From the NCBI RefSeq assembly GCF_026167525.1, contig NZ_CP110679.1, forward strand, positions 744,001 to 808,000: 64,000 nucleotides of DNA, given 5' to 3'. This stretch comes from Sphingomonas sp. M1-B02 (lineage in GTDB: Bacteria > Pseudomonadota > Alphaproteobacteria > Sphingomonadales > Sphingomonadaceae). Both the position numbers and the translations under genes were made by a program. The notes beneath the pieces are model-generated. The model had not been told where the DNA came from. It made no database searches and saw nothing but the letters and a program-made list of their open reading frames with translations. This document shows positions 28,859-39,384 of the stretch, in pieces; positions within the stretch are counted from its first letter, which is position 1, and each line of letters begins with the position of its first letter.

Positions 28859-30343
28859 TCAGGCCGGCGCGGCGGTGCGGATCAGCGACCAGGCGTCGTT
28901 CACTACCGAGCGGGCAAAGAGGAAGAGCAAGGCGGCATAAGAGGCGGCCCCTGCCCCGATCAGGAGGACCAGCCGCTCGGCCGGGGGCAGGGTCGGAAGC
29001 ATCCCGTCGACGGCGATCACGATTCCCGCCATCGCCAGCGAGGCCAGCACCCCGGGGGCAACGGCCAGCACGACGTCGCGCGCTCTCACCCCGATCGCGG
29101 GCAACGACTGCATCGCGGTGAAGGCGAGCACCAACGCCATGCCGCCGAGCCAGCCCCAGGCCAGCCCCGCGATTCCGTAATGGACGCCGATCAGGAACGC
29201 GGCCGGCAACACCACCCCGCCCGCCATCGACGCGCGCAGCGAGATGCCCGGCTTGCCGAGCGCATTCGTGGCGGGGGCGAACAATATCTGCAGCGTCAGC
29301 AGCGGCATCGCCAGCGCGAGGATGGGCACGATCGCGGCGGTCTCGAGCCATTTCTCGCCGAGCATCGTCGCGACCAAAGGCCCGGCGGTCACCGCAAGCC
29401 CCATATAGGCCGGCATCGCCACCAGCATGATCAGCCGCACCGTCTTGAGGAATGCGCCCTGCATCACGTCGCTCTGGCCCTGGACGCGAGAATAGGCTGC
29501 GAAGGCGACTTCGTTGAGCGGGGGCACGAATTTGGAGGCGATGATCTGGGTGAGGAACAGCGCCGTGGTGTAGATGCCGAGCGAGTGCGGATCGACGACG
29601 CGGCCGGCGATCAGCACGTCGGCCTGGCTCTGGAGGAACCAGAAGAACTGCGCGAGCATCATCGCCGCGCCATAGCCGAACAGGCCGCCCGAGCCGCGGA
29701 AGCGGAAGCTGGGCCACATCAGCGACCGCGCCGCCCAGGTCATGCCGATCGCCTCGACATAGAAGATCGCCATCGGCGCCGCGACGAGCGTCCATACGCC
29801 GAAGCCGGCGAGCGCGCAGCCGAGCGCGGTTCCCGCCCCCGCCAGCGCGGACAGCAGCCGCACCTGCGCGGGGCGCTTGAAGTCCATCCGGCGACTGAGG
29901 ATCGCATGGGCGAGCGCGATGAAGGGCGTGGCGATATAGAGCAGAGCCTGGACCCGGAGCAGCGCGGCGACAGCATCCTGGCGATAATAAGCCGCAATCC
30001 ACGGGGCGGCGGCGAACTGCGCCAGGCCGAGGCCGAGATTGAGCAGAAGCAGCATGCCGAACACCTGCCGCAGCTCAAGCCGCGAGACCTGCTCGGCGCG
30101 GATCAGCGCGCTTGCGATGCCATAGCCGTTCATCAGGTTGAGGAAGACCAGCACCACCTGGGTCATCGCGAACAGGCCGTAATCGGCCGGATCAAGCAAG
30201 CGGATGACCATGAAGGTCGCGCCCCAGGCGACCGCCTGCGCGACGATCTGGCTGCCCGAGCGCCAGATCACCGCCTGGCGCACGCGGGCGAGCAGCGCGC
30301 CGGGCCGCTCGGGCTCGCCGGGCTGGAGGGCCTCGTGCTTCAT
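28859..30343 (-). CDS. Oligosaccharide flippase family protein (Wzx-like)
   Basis: A 494-residue polytopic membrane protein of the MOP superfamily, with about 12-14 helices. [20 protein letters not shown] near the start is the classical flippase opening, and [16 protein letters not shown] is the mid-protein loop. It is expected to move lipid-linked sugars or exopolysaccharide units across the inner membrane. The ATG at 30343 overlaps the stop of the upstream acetyltransferase gene as ATGA, so the two are coupled. No glycosyltransferases lie beside it, so the glycan is unknown. Confidence 0.88.
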   Translation of the reverse strand: MKHEALQPGEPERPGALLARVRQAVIWRSGSQIVAQAVAWGATFMVIRLLDPADYGLFAMTQVVLVFLNLMNGYGIASALIRAEQVSRLELRQVFGMLLLLNLGLGLAQFAAAPWIAAYYRQDAVAALLRVQALLYIATPFIALAHAILSRRMDFKRPAQVRLLSALAGAGTALGCALAGFGVWTLVAAPMAIFYVEAIGMTWAARSLMWPSFRFRGSGGLFGYGAAMMLAQFFWFLQSQADVLIAGRVVDPHSLGIYTTALFLTQIIASKFVPPLNEVAFAAYSRVQGQSDVMQGAFLKTVRLIMLVAMPAYMGLAVTAGPLVATMLGEKWLETAAIVPILALAMPLLTLQILFAPATNALGKPGISLRASMAGGVVLPAAFLIGVHYGIAGLAWGWLGGMALVLAFTAMQSLPAIGVRARDVVLAVAPGVLASLAMAGIVIAVDGMLPTLPPAERLVLLIGAGAASYAALLFLFARSVVNDAWSLIRTAAPA

Positions 30344-31524
30344 TCGGAAAGCGCCAGCGCGGCGGCGGTGATCGCGCCCGCGGCGAGCCACGGCTCGATC
30401 CGCGTGAGCAAGGCTGCATGGCCGAGATCGGTCGCGGGCAGGAAGGCGTCGCGCCCGATCGCCGATTCCTCGCCCCATTTGAGCCGCAGCAGCTTCGCCG
30501 CGGAGCGGCTGCGCACGATCAGCAGATCGAGAATTTCCGACCCCTGGACCGCGCCCATGTCCTGCTTGTAGCCGCTGTCGCCGGCGCCGAGATCGACGGT
30601 GGTGATGCCCCTGCCCCGCGCCCATTCGAGCTGGCGCCAGGTGACGATCCGCCCCGGTCGCCCGGCGGCGAAGCGATCGTCATAGCTGCTGGCGATACTA
30701 TATTGGACGGCGCCGTCCTGGAGATCGAAGGAGAAGGCGGCGGGGGTGTCGCCGACGAACAGGATCGTCGCCGAGAGCGCCTGCGCGAGCACCGGATCGC
30801 GGACCTTTTCGCGCCAGCGGCGGCGCTGGTCTTCGTTGAGGAACTTGGCGCCGCTGCCGTCGGTGGTCTTGCCGACCCAGCTGTTCGCCTCGATCGCCGC
30901 CAGCGCCGCGAGCGCGGCTTCGTCCCAGCCTGGGCCGGTGACGTGGCGGTAGCTGACCGGCCCCGATTGCGCGAGCTGCTTCTCGTAGCCCGCGAGCCGG
31001 CGCCGGGTCGAACGGCGGGGCCAGCCGCCCTCCTCGCCGCTCGCCGCCAGATCGAAGAGGAAGGTCTTGCTGATGCTGCGGCTGAGCACGGTCCAGCCGG
31101 CGCGGGCGACCGCGCGCTTGAGCAGGACCGTTGCCGGATCGTCCTTGTAGACGGGGCCGACGCGCCACAGAGGGGCCAGTGCGGATCGGGTGAGCGGATG
31201 CTTGAACGTCTCGGCAAGTTCGGCCGCGGTTGCACTGCGATCGATCAGGATCGAGCGGAACGGCCAATAGCAGCCCGGGACCGCGCGTGCCCCGAGCAAG
31301 GAAGGACCGATCGATACCGTGGGGATCGCCGCCACCGCGCTGCCGTCGACCCGCCGCGCGATCAGGGTCGTGCCGTCGGTGCCGTCGCCGGCATACCAGG
31401 CCGAGCGCAGGAAGGCGCGCGGGCCGAGCGCGCGATCGGCTAGACCGTCGAGCAGCGCGGGGAACCCGTGCCGCATCTCGACGCTCACGCAATCCGCCTG
31501 CATCTCGAATTTCCCGTGCATCAT
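30340..31524 (-). CDS. GNAT-fold acyltransferase (FemAB/CelD-like)
   Basis: A protein of about 394 residues. The C-terminal half holds an acetyltransferase fold: FVGDTPAAFSFDLQDGAVQY, SSYDDRFAAGRPGRIVTW and TTVDLGAGDSGYKQDMG. This arrangement is that of the GNAT_6/CelD group found with exopolysaccharide genes, which acylates sugars or polysaccharide precursors. The start could be ATG 31524 or 31521, with AAGGAG 13 nt upstream. It is translationally coupled to the flippase gene that follows. Confidence 0.75.
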   Translation of the reverse strand: MMHGKFEMQADCVSVEMRHGFPALLDGLADRALGPRAFLRSAWYAGDGTDGTTLIARRVDGSAVAAIPTVSIGPSLLGARAVPGCYWPFRSILIDRSATAAELAETFKHPLTRSALAPLWRVGPVYKDDPATVLLKRAVARAGWTVLSRSISKTFLFDLAASGEEGGWPRRSTRRRLAGYEKQLAQSGPVSYRHVTGPGWDEAALAALAAIEANSWVGKTTDGSGAKFLNEDQRRRWREKVRDPVLAQALSATILFVGDTPAAFSFDLQDGAVQYSIASSYDDRFAAGRPGRIVTWRQLEWARGRGITTVDLGAGDSGYKQDMGAVQGSEILDLLIVRSRSAAKLLRLKWGEESAIGRDAFLPATDLGHAALLTRIEPWLAAGAITAAALALSE

Positions 31525-31580
31525 GCGCGTCCGCAAGCTCCTTACGAACCCGCGGATAGACTCAAAAAGCTACGATAAGG

Positions 31581-32462
31581 TTAGATCAACCCAGCATATT
31601 CGAGCGCGGCGTCGACCGCGGCGCGGCTGGCCTCGGACGGCGCAGTCATCGGCAGCCGCAACTCGGCGGGGAAGCCCGGGCGGACGCGGGCGAGCGCATA
31701 TTTGACCGGGCCGGGCGAGGCATCGCTGAACATCGCGATGTGGAGCGGATAGAGCCGATCGTGCAGCGCGAGCGCCTGCGCGGTGTCGCCCGCCGCCCAG
31801 GCGGCCTGGAACTCGGCGCACAGCTTTGGCGCGACATTGGCGGTGACCGAGATACAGCCGGTGCCGCCCATCGCGTTGAAGCCGAGCGCGGTCTCGTCAT
31901 TGCCCGAAAGCTGGGCGAAAGCGGGGCCGCAGCCCTGGCGATGCTCGGTGACGCGGCCGAGGCTGCCGCTGGCGTCCTTGATCCCGACGAAGGTCCGGGG
32001 GAAGGCCTTGACGATCCGCGCGACAGTGGCGGGCTGGATGTCGGTGACGGTGCGGCCGGGGACATTGTAGAGAACGATCGGCAGATCGGTCGCCTGCGCC
32101 ACTGCCTCGAAATGGCGGAAGATACCCTCCTGGCTGGGGCGGTTATAATAAGGCGGGACCATCAAGGCGGCGTCGGCGCCCGAGGCCTGCGCCGCCTCGA
32201 CATTGCCGATCGCGACACGCGTGTCGTTCGAGCCGGCGCCGGCGAGGATCTTCACCCTGCCCTTCGCCTGATCGGCGCAGATCCGGACGATCTCGAACTG
32301 TTCTTCCTTGGTGAGCGTCGCCGCTTCGCCGGTGGTGCCGCAGGGAACCAACGCAGCCGAGCCCTGCTCGATCTGCCACTCGACGAGCGCGCGGAAATCG
32401 GGCTCGGAGAAGGCGCCGTCGCGAAACGGGGTGACCAGTGCCGGAATGGAGCCGGAAAACAT
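31581..32462 (-). CDS. dapA: 4-hydroxy-tetrahydrodipicolinate synthase
   Basis: Condenses pyruvate with aspartate semialdehyde in lysine and diaminopimelate synthesis. The 293-residue TIM barrel has the PCGTTGEAATL loop (catalytic Thr pair), VLYNVPGRT with the proton-relay Tyr, and the Schiff-base Lys in TFVGIKDASGSL. The length is normal. The AAGGAAG site lies 10 nt before the ATG at 32462. It is divergent from the lytic transglycosylase gene; both serve cell-wall metabolism. Confidence 0.97.
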   Translation of the reverse strand: MFSGSIPALVTPFRDGAFSEPDFRALVEWQIEQGSAALVPCGTTGEAATLTKEEQFEIVRICADQAKGRVKILAGAGSNDTRVAIGNVEAAQASGADAALMVPPYYNRPSQEGIFRHFEAVAQATDLPIVLYNVPGRTVTDIQPATVARIVKAFPRTFVGIKDASGSLGRVTEHRQGCGPAFAQLSGNDETALGFNAMGGTGCISVTANVAPKLCAEFQAAWAAGDTAQALALHDRLYPLHIAMFSDASPGPVKYALARVRPGFPAELRLPMTAPSEASRAAVDAALEYAGLI

Positions 32463-32523
32463 GCGGCGAAAACTTCCTTAGCGGGCGATTACAGGGGTGG
32501 CAGATAGGCGGTGGTCGCGTATC

Positions 32524-34533
32524 ATGTCCAGCATGCTGGGTTTTGGGTTGAAGAGCGCGTTGTTGCTCGCGGGTGTTTCGGGGTTGGCCGCCTCGTCGCA
32601 GCTCGTGCGCGAGCAGATGGATTGGTATGGCCAGGCGATCGAAAGCGGCATGCCGCGAACGCCGCCGCAATATGTCCAGTCGAGCGCGCTCGATCAGGCG
32701 CTGGTCGAATGGAAGCGGCTCCAGCAATCCGATAACTGGCCCTTCTCCGATTATGCCAATTTCATCCTCGCGCATCCCGGCTGGCCCGGCGAGACGAGCC
32801 GGCGCGCCGCGGCGGAGACGGCGCTCGACAGCGGCGCCTCGGCGCCTTCGCTGACGATTCGCTTCTTCGAGCGCTTCGCACCGCTGACTCCGGCCGGGCG
32901 TCTGCGCTATGCCGAGGCGCTGGCGGTATCGGGCAAGCGCGCCGAGGCCGACGAGCAGGCGCGGCGCGCCTGGCGCGCGGGCGTGCTGCGCACCGCCGAC
33001 GAGAGCAAGCTGCTGAGCGGCTTTTCGAGCGCGCTCACCCCCGCCGATCATGATGCGCGGATGGATATGCTGCTGTGGCGCGGATCGATGGCGCTGGCGC
33101 AGCGGCAATTGGGCTACGTATCGGCGGCGAAGCGGCCGATCTTCGAGGCGCGGATCGCGCTTCGCACCAGGGCTGCGGATGCCGGCGACAAGAGCGCCGC
33201 GGCAATGGCAGCCGGCCGCAGCGATCCGGGCTATATCGCCGATCGCGCGCTGTGGCTGCGCGACACCGGCCAGAGCGCGGCGATGCGATCCTATCTGGCG
33301 CAGCGCCCGCAGCTGACATCCTATCCCGGCGACGCCGAGGCGTGGTATGAGGTGCTGCTGACGGCGGCGCGCGGGGCGGCGGCGGACGGGCAGTATAATG
33401 TGGCCTATCAGATCGCGGCCAATGTCGACGACGCCTTCCCGGCGGGGACCGATATCAGTGCGCTGCCGCTGGGCGAGCGCGACGATTATACCAGCCTGAC
33501 CTGGCTGGCGGGCACCACCGCGCTCTATAATCTTTCGCGCCCTCGCGAAGCGATCGGCATGTTCGAACGTTATTCGCGCGGATCGAAGACGCCTACGACT
33601 CAATCCAAGGGGCTCTATTGGGCCGGGCGTGCGGCGGAAGCGGCGGGCGACCGGGCCTCAGCCGATGGCTATTATCAGCGCGCAGCGGGCTTTCCCGATC
33701 TCTATTACGGCCAGCTCGCCGCCGAGCGGATGGGCAAGGCGCTGACCGCGCCCAACTTCAAGCCCGGGACCGTCGACCCGGCGACGCGCGATGCCTTCTT
33801 CCGCCAGGAGATCGTCCGCGCGGCGCAGTTGCTCGGCACGCAGGGCGATCGAGCGGCGCAGAATATGTTCGTGCGCCAGATCGCCCAGGCGGCGACGACC
33901 GATACCGATCATATCCTATCCGCCGAATTGAGCCGCACGATCGGCCGCCCCGATCTGGGAGTGATGGTGGGCCGCAGCGCGCTGCAGAACGGGCTCTCCG
34001 ATTATACCGCGGCGGGCTACCCGTCGGTAAGGGTGCCGAGCGGGCACCAGAATTACTGGACGATGATCCACGCGATCGCGCGGCAGGAGAGCCAGTTCGA
34101 TCGCGCCGCTGTGAGCCATGCCGGCGCACGCGGGCTGATGCAGCTGATGCCGGGCACCGCGCGCGAGACTGCGGGCAAGCTCGGGCTGAGCTACAACCGC
34201 GATTCGCTGACGACCGACACCGATTACAATATCCAGCTCGGATCGAGCTATTTCCAGCGCGTCTACAACCAATATGGCAGCTACCCGCTGGCAGTGGCGG
34301 CCTATAATGCCGGGCCGGGCAATGTGAACAAGTGGATCCGCGCGAACGGCGATCCGCGCCTGCCGGGCGGCGACATATTGCGCTGGGTGGAAGATATCCC
34401 GATCTTCGAGACCAAGAATTACGTCCAGCGGGTGCTGGAGAATGCCGTGGTCTACGATCTGCTCAACCCGCAGCATGCGCGCAGCCGCGGGCCGGCGAAT
34501 CTGAGCTGGTATCTGGGGAAGCGGCCGGGCTAG
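32524..34533 (+). CDS. Soluble lytic murein transglycosylase (Slt70-like)
   Basis: A 669-residue periplasmic enzyme that cleaves peptidoglycan to 1,6-anhydro-muropeptides. It has an N-terminal hydrophobic export segment (LKSALLLAGVSGLAAS), a long alpha-superhelical U/L region, and a C-terminal SLT domain. The catalytic Glu is residue 522 in IARQESQFDRAAVSHAGARG, with GLMQLMPGTA and VAAYNAGPGNV following. The start may be ATG 32524 or 32533; no ribosome binding site decides. Confidence 0.92.
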   Translation: MSSMLGFGLKSALLLAGVSGLAASSQLVREQMDWYGQAIESGMPRTPPQYVQSSALDQALVEWKRLQQSDNWPFSDYANFILAHPGWPGETSRRAAAETALDSGASAPSLTIRFFERFAPLTPAGRLRYAEALAVSGKRAEADEQARRAWRAGVLRTADESKLLSGFSSALTPADHDARMDMLLWRGSMALAQRQLGYVSAAKRPIFEARIALRTRAADAGDKSAAAMAAGRSDPGYIADRALWLRDTGQSAAMRSYLAQRPQLTSYPGDAEAWYEVLLTAARGAAADGQYNVAYQIAANVDDAFPAGTDISALPLGERDDYTSLTWLAGTTALYNLSRPREAIGMFERYSRGSKTPTTQSKGLYWAGRAAEAAGDRASADGYYQRAAGFPDLYYGQLAAERMGKALTAPNFKPGTVDPATRDAFFRQEIVRAAQLLGTQGDRAAQNMFVRQIAQAATTDTDHILSAELSRTIGRPDLGVMVGRSALQNGLSDYTAAGYPSVRVPSGHQNYWTMIHAIARQESQFDRAAVSHAGARGLMQLMPGTARETAGKLGLSYNRDSLTTDTDYNIQLGSSYFQRVYNQYGSYPLAVAAYNAGPGNVNKWIRANGDPRLPGGDILRWVEDIPIFETKNYVQRVLENAVVYDLLNPQHARSRGPANLSWYLGKRPG

Positions 34534-34540
34534 CCTACCG

Positions 34541-34652
34541 CCGTCACCCCCGCGAAAGCGGGGGTCCATCTCCTGCAGGTGCCTCGACTGCCACCGCTGT
34601 CGCATTTCTGGCGCGCCCGGGAGATGGTCCCCCGCTTTCGCGGGGGTGACGG
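34541..34652. repeat. REP-doublet (REPIN-like) inverted repeat
   Basis: Two 32-nt arms (34541-34572 and 34621-34652) are inverted copies of each other with one mismatch, separated by 48 nt. Each arm is itself a hairpin with stem CCCCCGC and loop GAAA and begins with CCGTCACCCCCGC. This is the layout of paired REP sequences. It fills the gap between the transglycosylase gene and greB. Confidence 0.85.
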
Positions 34653-34671
34653 TTGGTTGTAAAGACATCGC

Positions 34672-35148
34672 ATGGACCGTCCCAATTACATCACCCCTGC
34701 CGGCTATTCCGCGCTCAAGGCCGAATATGACGCCCTGTTCGGCGGCGAGCGGCCGAAGCTGGTCGAGACCATCTCCTGGGCGGCGGGCAATGGCGACCGC
34801 TCGGAGAATGGCGACTATATCTATGGCCGCAAGCGGCTGCGCGAGATCGATCGGCGGCTGGGCTTTCTGTCGCGGCGGATGAAGGCGGCGAAGGTGGTCG
34901 ATCCGGCGCAGCAGGTGGATCGTACGCGCGTCTATTTCGGCGCCACCGTCACCGTTGCCGACGAAGACGATTCCGAGCGGGTGCTGACGCTGGTCGGCGA
35001 CGACGAGGCCGATGCCGGCACCGGCCGGGTCGGCTGGAACTCGCCCTTCGCACGGGCACTGCGGGGTGCGGGCGTCGGCGACGTACGGCGCGTGACGCTC
35101 CCCGGCGGCGAGCGCGAATATGAAGTGATCGCGATCACCTACCCCTGA
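34672..35148 (+). CDS. greB: Transcription elongation factor GreB
   Basis: Rescues backtracked RNA polymerase by stimulating transcript cleavage. The 158-residue protein has the N-terminal coiled-coil with YITPAGYSALKAEYDAL and the tip region ENGDYIYGRKRLREID, which supplies the acidic residues. The C-terminal FKBP-like domain includes RVYFGATVTVAD and a terminal YEVIAITYP. The DYIYGRKR segment is typical of GreB rather than GreA. Confidence 0.92.
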   Translation: MDRPNYITPAGYSALKAEYDALFGGERPKLVETISWAAGNGDRSENGDYIYGRKRLREIDRRLGFLSRRMKAAKVVDPAQQVDRTRVYFGATVTVADEDDSERVLTLVGDDEADAGTGRVGWNSPFARALRGAGVGDVRRVTLPGGEREYEVIAITYP

Positions 35149-35258
35149 TGCGTGCCCCAGTTGCGGCGAGCCGAATCGCCTTGGGCATTGCCTCCGCCGC
35201 CGCCATGCTAGAGGAGAGCGCGCGAGCCCATCTGCGGGCTCCAGCGAGCGTAGGATTT

Positions 35259-35537
35259 ATGGCGACACAGCGGATTTTCGTAACCGGGCGCGTGCAGGGC
35301 ATCGGCTATCGCGACTGGGTGGTGCGCACCGCGCAGCGCACGAAGCTGACCGGCTGGGTCCGCAACCTCAAGGATGGCCGCGTCGAAATCCTTGCCACCG
35401 GCGAAGAGGAAGCGCTGGCGGCGCTGGTGGAAGGCGCGCGCGAGGGGCCGGTCCATGCCCGTGTCGAGAATGTCGAGGCCTTCCCCACCGACGACGACAA
35501 GGCAAGCAAAGGCTTCACGAAGCGGTTCACCGCCTGA
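35259..35537 (+). CDS. acyP: Acylphosphatase
   Basis: A 92-residue protein that hydrolyses acyl phosphates. It contains the signature VTGRVQGIGYRDWV, with the catalytic Arg in GRVQG-x-GYR, and GWVRNLKDGRVEI, with the catalytic Asn. The ATG at 35259 with AGGA just upstream gives the normal family length; the longer open frame to 35148 is not part of the gene. Confidence 0.93.
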   Translation: MATQRIFVTGRVQGIGYRDWVVRTAQRTKLTGWVRNLKDGRVEILATGEEEALAALVEGAREGPVHARVENVEAFPTDDDKASKGFTKRFTA

Positions 35538-35592
35538 GGTTGACGCTCGCGCGGGGCTGTGGGAGCCTTTCCTCTCCGTGGGGGGAACGAAC

Positions 35593-35979
35593 ATGCCGAT
35601 ACCGACCAACTGGTCTGCGCAACTACTGAGCGTGCTGCGGATCGCCGCCGCGCTCGGTTTCCTGCACCATGGCACGTCCAAATTCTTCGCGATCCCGCCC
35701 TTCGCGATGGAGGGCCCGCTGCCGCCTCTGCTGCTGGCGGCCGGGGCGATCGAGCTCGTCGGCGGGGCGCTCCTGCTGATTGGATTGTTCACGCGACCGG
35801 TGGCGTTCGTCGCCTCGGGAATGTCGGCAGTCGGCTATTTCTACGCGCATGCCGGCAATGGCCTCTATCCGTCGGTCAATGGCGGCGAAGCGATCATGCT
35901 CTACTGCTTCATCTTCCTGTATCTTGCCGCGGCAGGCCCCGGGCCCTGGAGCGTCGACGCGATGCGCGCGCAACGCTGA
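35593..35979 (+). CDS. DoxX family membrane protein
   Basis: A 128-residue protein with four membrane helices and the DoxX pattern: LRIAAALGFLHHGTSKFFAI, GAIELVGGALLLIGLFTRPV, and a final ALYCFIFLYLA-like helix. Members are small inner-membrane proteins tied to thiol or redox stress in some species, but no activity is certain. The ATG at 35593 follows a GGGGGAACGA site and lies 55 bp after the acylphosphatase stop, so the two may share a transcript. Confidence 0.85.
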   Translation: MPIPTNWSAQLLSVLRIAAALGFLHHGTSKFFAIPPFAMEGPLPPLLLAAGAIELVGGALLLIGLFTRPVAFVASGMSAVGYFYAHAGNGLYPSVNGGEAIMLYCFIFLYLAAAGPGPWSVDAMRAQR

Positions 35980-36054
35980 GCCCGGCGCCAATCGCGCGCT
36001 TGACGATTGCTGCACAGATGCGAAGATGTCTCGATAGGTTGAGGAGAGCCTGCC

Positions 36055-36501
36055 ATGTCGATCATCGCATTGTCGATCCCGATGCTGCTAGCCGCCCAAC
36101 CCGCGCCCGGCGGAATCCCTCGGGGCGCCGTGGGGCCGGTGATGTTCGCCTGCACGCCCGCTGCGAGGCTGGTGGCGGCGAAGCAACTCGCCAAGCCATT
36201 CGATGCGGAAGAGGGGCTGGTCCACCGTGATATCAAGGCGGCAAGCTGCGTTGCGACTGGACCGGTATTCGGCGAGCCCTGGATCCTGACGATGCGCGAC
36301 GACACGGCTTGCGCGGCAGGCAAGAAGCGCTTCGGCGCCTTTGCCAAGGCCCGCGTAGGCATCTGGCGCAGCCTGACCGATGTCAGGGTCTGCGCGGCAA
36401 AGGTGGCGCTTTCCGACAAGGCCCGCGGCCCGGGGCTGCCGGTGCTGATTATCGACGGTCGGGCATATCAGCAGCCCGACGGCACCTATCGGCTGCGCTG
36501 A
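36055..36501 (+). CDS. Small exported protein of unknown function
   Basis: A 148-residue protein. The first ~17 residues (MSIIALSIPMLLAAQPA) look like a short signal peptide without strong basic residues. The mature part has Cys in FACTPA, ASCVAT, TACAAG and RVCAAK. Four cysteines suggest two disulfides in the periplasm. I do not recognise the family. A GAGGAGAG site lies 6 nt before the ATG. Confidence 0.7.
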   Translation: MSIIALSIPMLLAAQPAPGGIPRGAVGPVMFACTPAARLVAAKQLAKPFDAEEGLVHRDIKAASCVATGPVFGEPWILTMRDDTACAAGKKRFGAFAKARVGIWRSLTDVRVCAAKVALSDKARGPGLPVLIIDGRAYQQPDGTYRLR

Positions 36502-36546
36502 GGTTTGGCGATTTGAGAGCTACGTCCGATGTGATAGGTTTCGCGC

Positions 36547-37119
36547 ATGACCGAGCAGCGCCCGCTCAACACTTCACCGATGCCGCTCAAGTTGCGGATC
36601 GAGGACTATCTCGCGCTCAATGAACTTGGCGCATTCGCCGATTATGCCAAGACCGAGCTGATCGAAGGAGAAATCTTCTTCATGAACGCGCAGCATCGGC
36701 CGCACGCCCGGCTGAAGGGCAACCTTTATCGCTTGCTCGCCGATGCCCTCAAGAGTTTAGGTAATGATCTGGAGGCGCTCGTGGAGGTTTCGGTTGCGAT
36801 CCCCCCGCATGATTCACCCGAGCCGGATATTGTCGTGACTTCCCTTCCCGTGGGCGAGGGGTTGGTGCCTGTCACTTCGGTCGCGTTGGTGGTGGAGGTG
36901 GCGGACACGACTTTGATAAGCGACCTCGGCCGGAAGTCCGTCCTTTATGCTCGGGCGGGCATCCGCGAATATTGGGTCGCGGATGTGAATGCTCGGGTCA
37001 TCCACCAGATGTGGGCGCCTGAGGACGATGGCTATGTTCAGCGGTGCGAGGTGGCGTTCGGCGACCGGATCGAGGCGGCCACGATTCCAGAGCTGACGCT
37101 GGAAACGGCGGGGATTTGA
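36547..37119 (+). CDS. Uma2 family (DUF820) endonuclease-like protein
   Basis: A 190-residue protein with the PD-(D/E)XK-type pattern of the Uma2 family: LIEGEIFFM, PEPDIVVT with the active-site Asp, LVVEVADTTL with the Glu, RKSVLYARAGIREYWVAD. These proteins are abundant in cyanobacteria and patchy elsewhere, often spread by transfer. The gene is less GC-rich than its neighbours, with codons such as TTA and AAT, which fits acquisition. Cellular role unknown. Confidence 0.85.
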   Translation: MTEQRPLNTSPMPLKLRIEDYLALNELGAFADYAKTELIEGEIFFMNAQHRPHARLKGNLYRLLADALKSLGNDLEALVEVSVAIPPHDSPEPDIVVTSLPVGEGLVPVTSVALVVEVADTTLISDLGRKSVLYARAGIREYWVADVNARVIHQMWAPEDDGYVQRCEVAFGDRIEAATIPELTLETAGI

Positions 37120-37147
37120 ACGCCATGATCCCCAGCGTCACCGTGAC

Positions 37148-37600
37148 TTAGCCTGCGACCAGTTTCTTGCGCTGGGTGACGATCGGGATGCCACCGCTGT
37201 CGATCTCGAACCCGGCTACATGAAAGCCGTGGCGCAGGTTCAGTACGATCATCGGATTGTTCGCCGCACGGGTGCGGGTCTCGACGAAACGGTAGCCGTT
37301 CGCTGCGGCATGATCATGCTGGCGGCGCATCAGCTCCGAAGCGATGCCCTGCCCGCGCAGCGACGGATCGACGCCGCCTAGCCAGGAATAGAGCAGGTGC
37401 GGGCCGCGGCGGTAGCCGAGCTTGAAGCCGCGCCACGCGCCATCCTCGACTGCGAGCCACAGGTCGGGGTCGCTCAGGCTTGGCAGGCGATCAAGCAGAT
37501 AGGCGTCGCTGAAGTCGTCGAACACCGATCGGCACAGCGCGAGCAACGGGTCCGCGGCTTCCGCCAGGGACCCGTTCCAGCGCGCAACTTCCACCGTCAT
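37148..37600 (-). CDS. GNAT family N-acetyltransferase
   Basis: A 150-residue acetyltransferase. The acetyl-CoA loop is visible as SLRGQGIASELMRRQHDHA, preceded by LLYSWLGGVDP and followed by RFVETRTRAANNPMIVLNL and HGFHVAGFE. The substrate is unknown. It lies 4 bp downstream of the ettA start-to-stop run on the same strand in reverse order (it starts at 37600, ettA ends at 37605), so it is the second gene of an ettA transcript. Confidence 0.85.
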   Translation of the reverse strand: MTVEVARWNGSLAEAADPLLALCRSVFDDFSDAYLLDRLPSLSDPDLWLAVEDGAWRGFKLGYRRGPHLLYSWLGGVDPSLRGQGIASELMRRQHDHAAANGYRFVETRTRAANNPMIVLNLRHGFHVAGFEIDSGGIPIVTQRKKLVAG

Positions 37601-37604
37601 CGGC

Positions 37605-39284
<1,680 letters not shown>

Positions 39285-39384
39285 GTGCGGTCTCCGGGAA
39301 TTTAAAGGGCTGGAAAGTCGGTGGCGCATGTAGCGATTGGACCGCGCATTGGCAAACGGCGCGCGGGCGGTTAGCACCGCCCCC

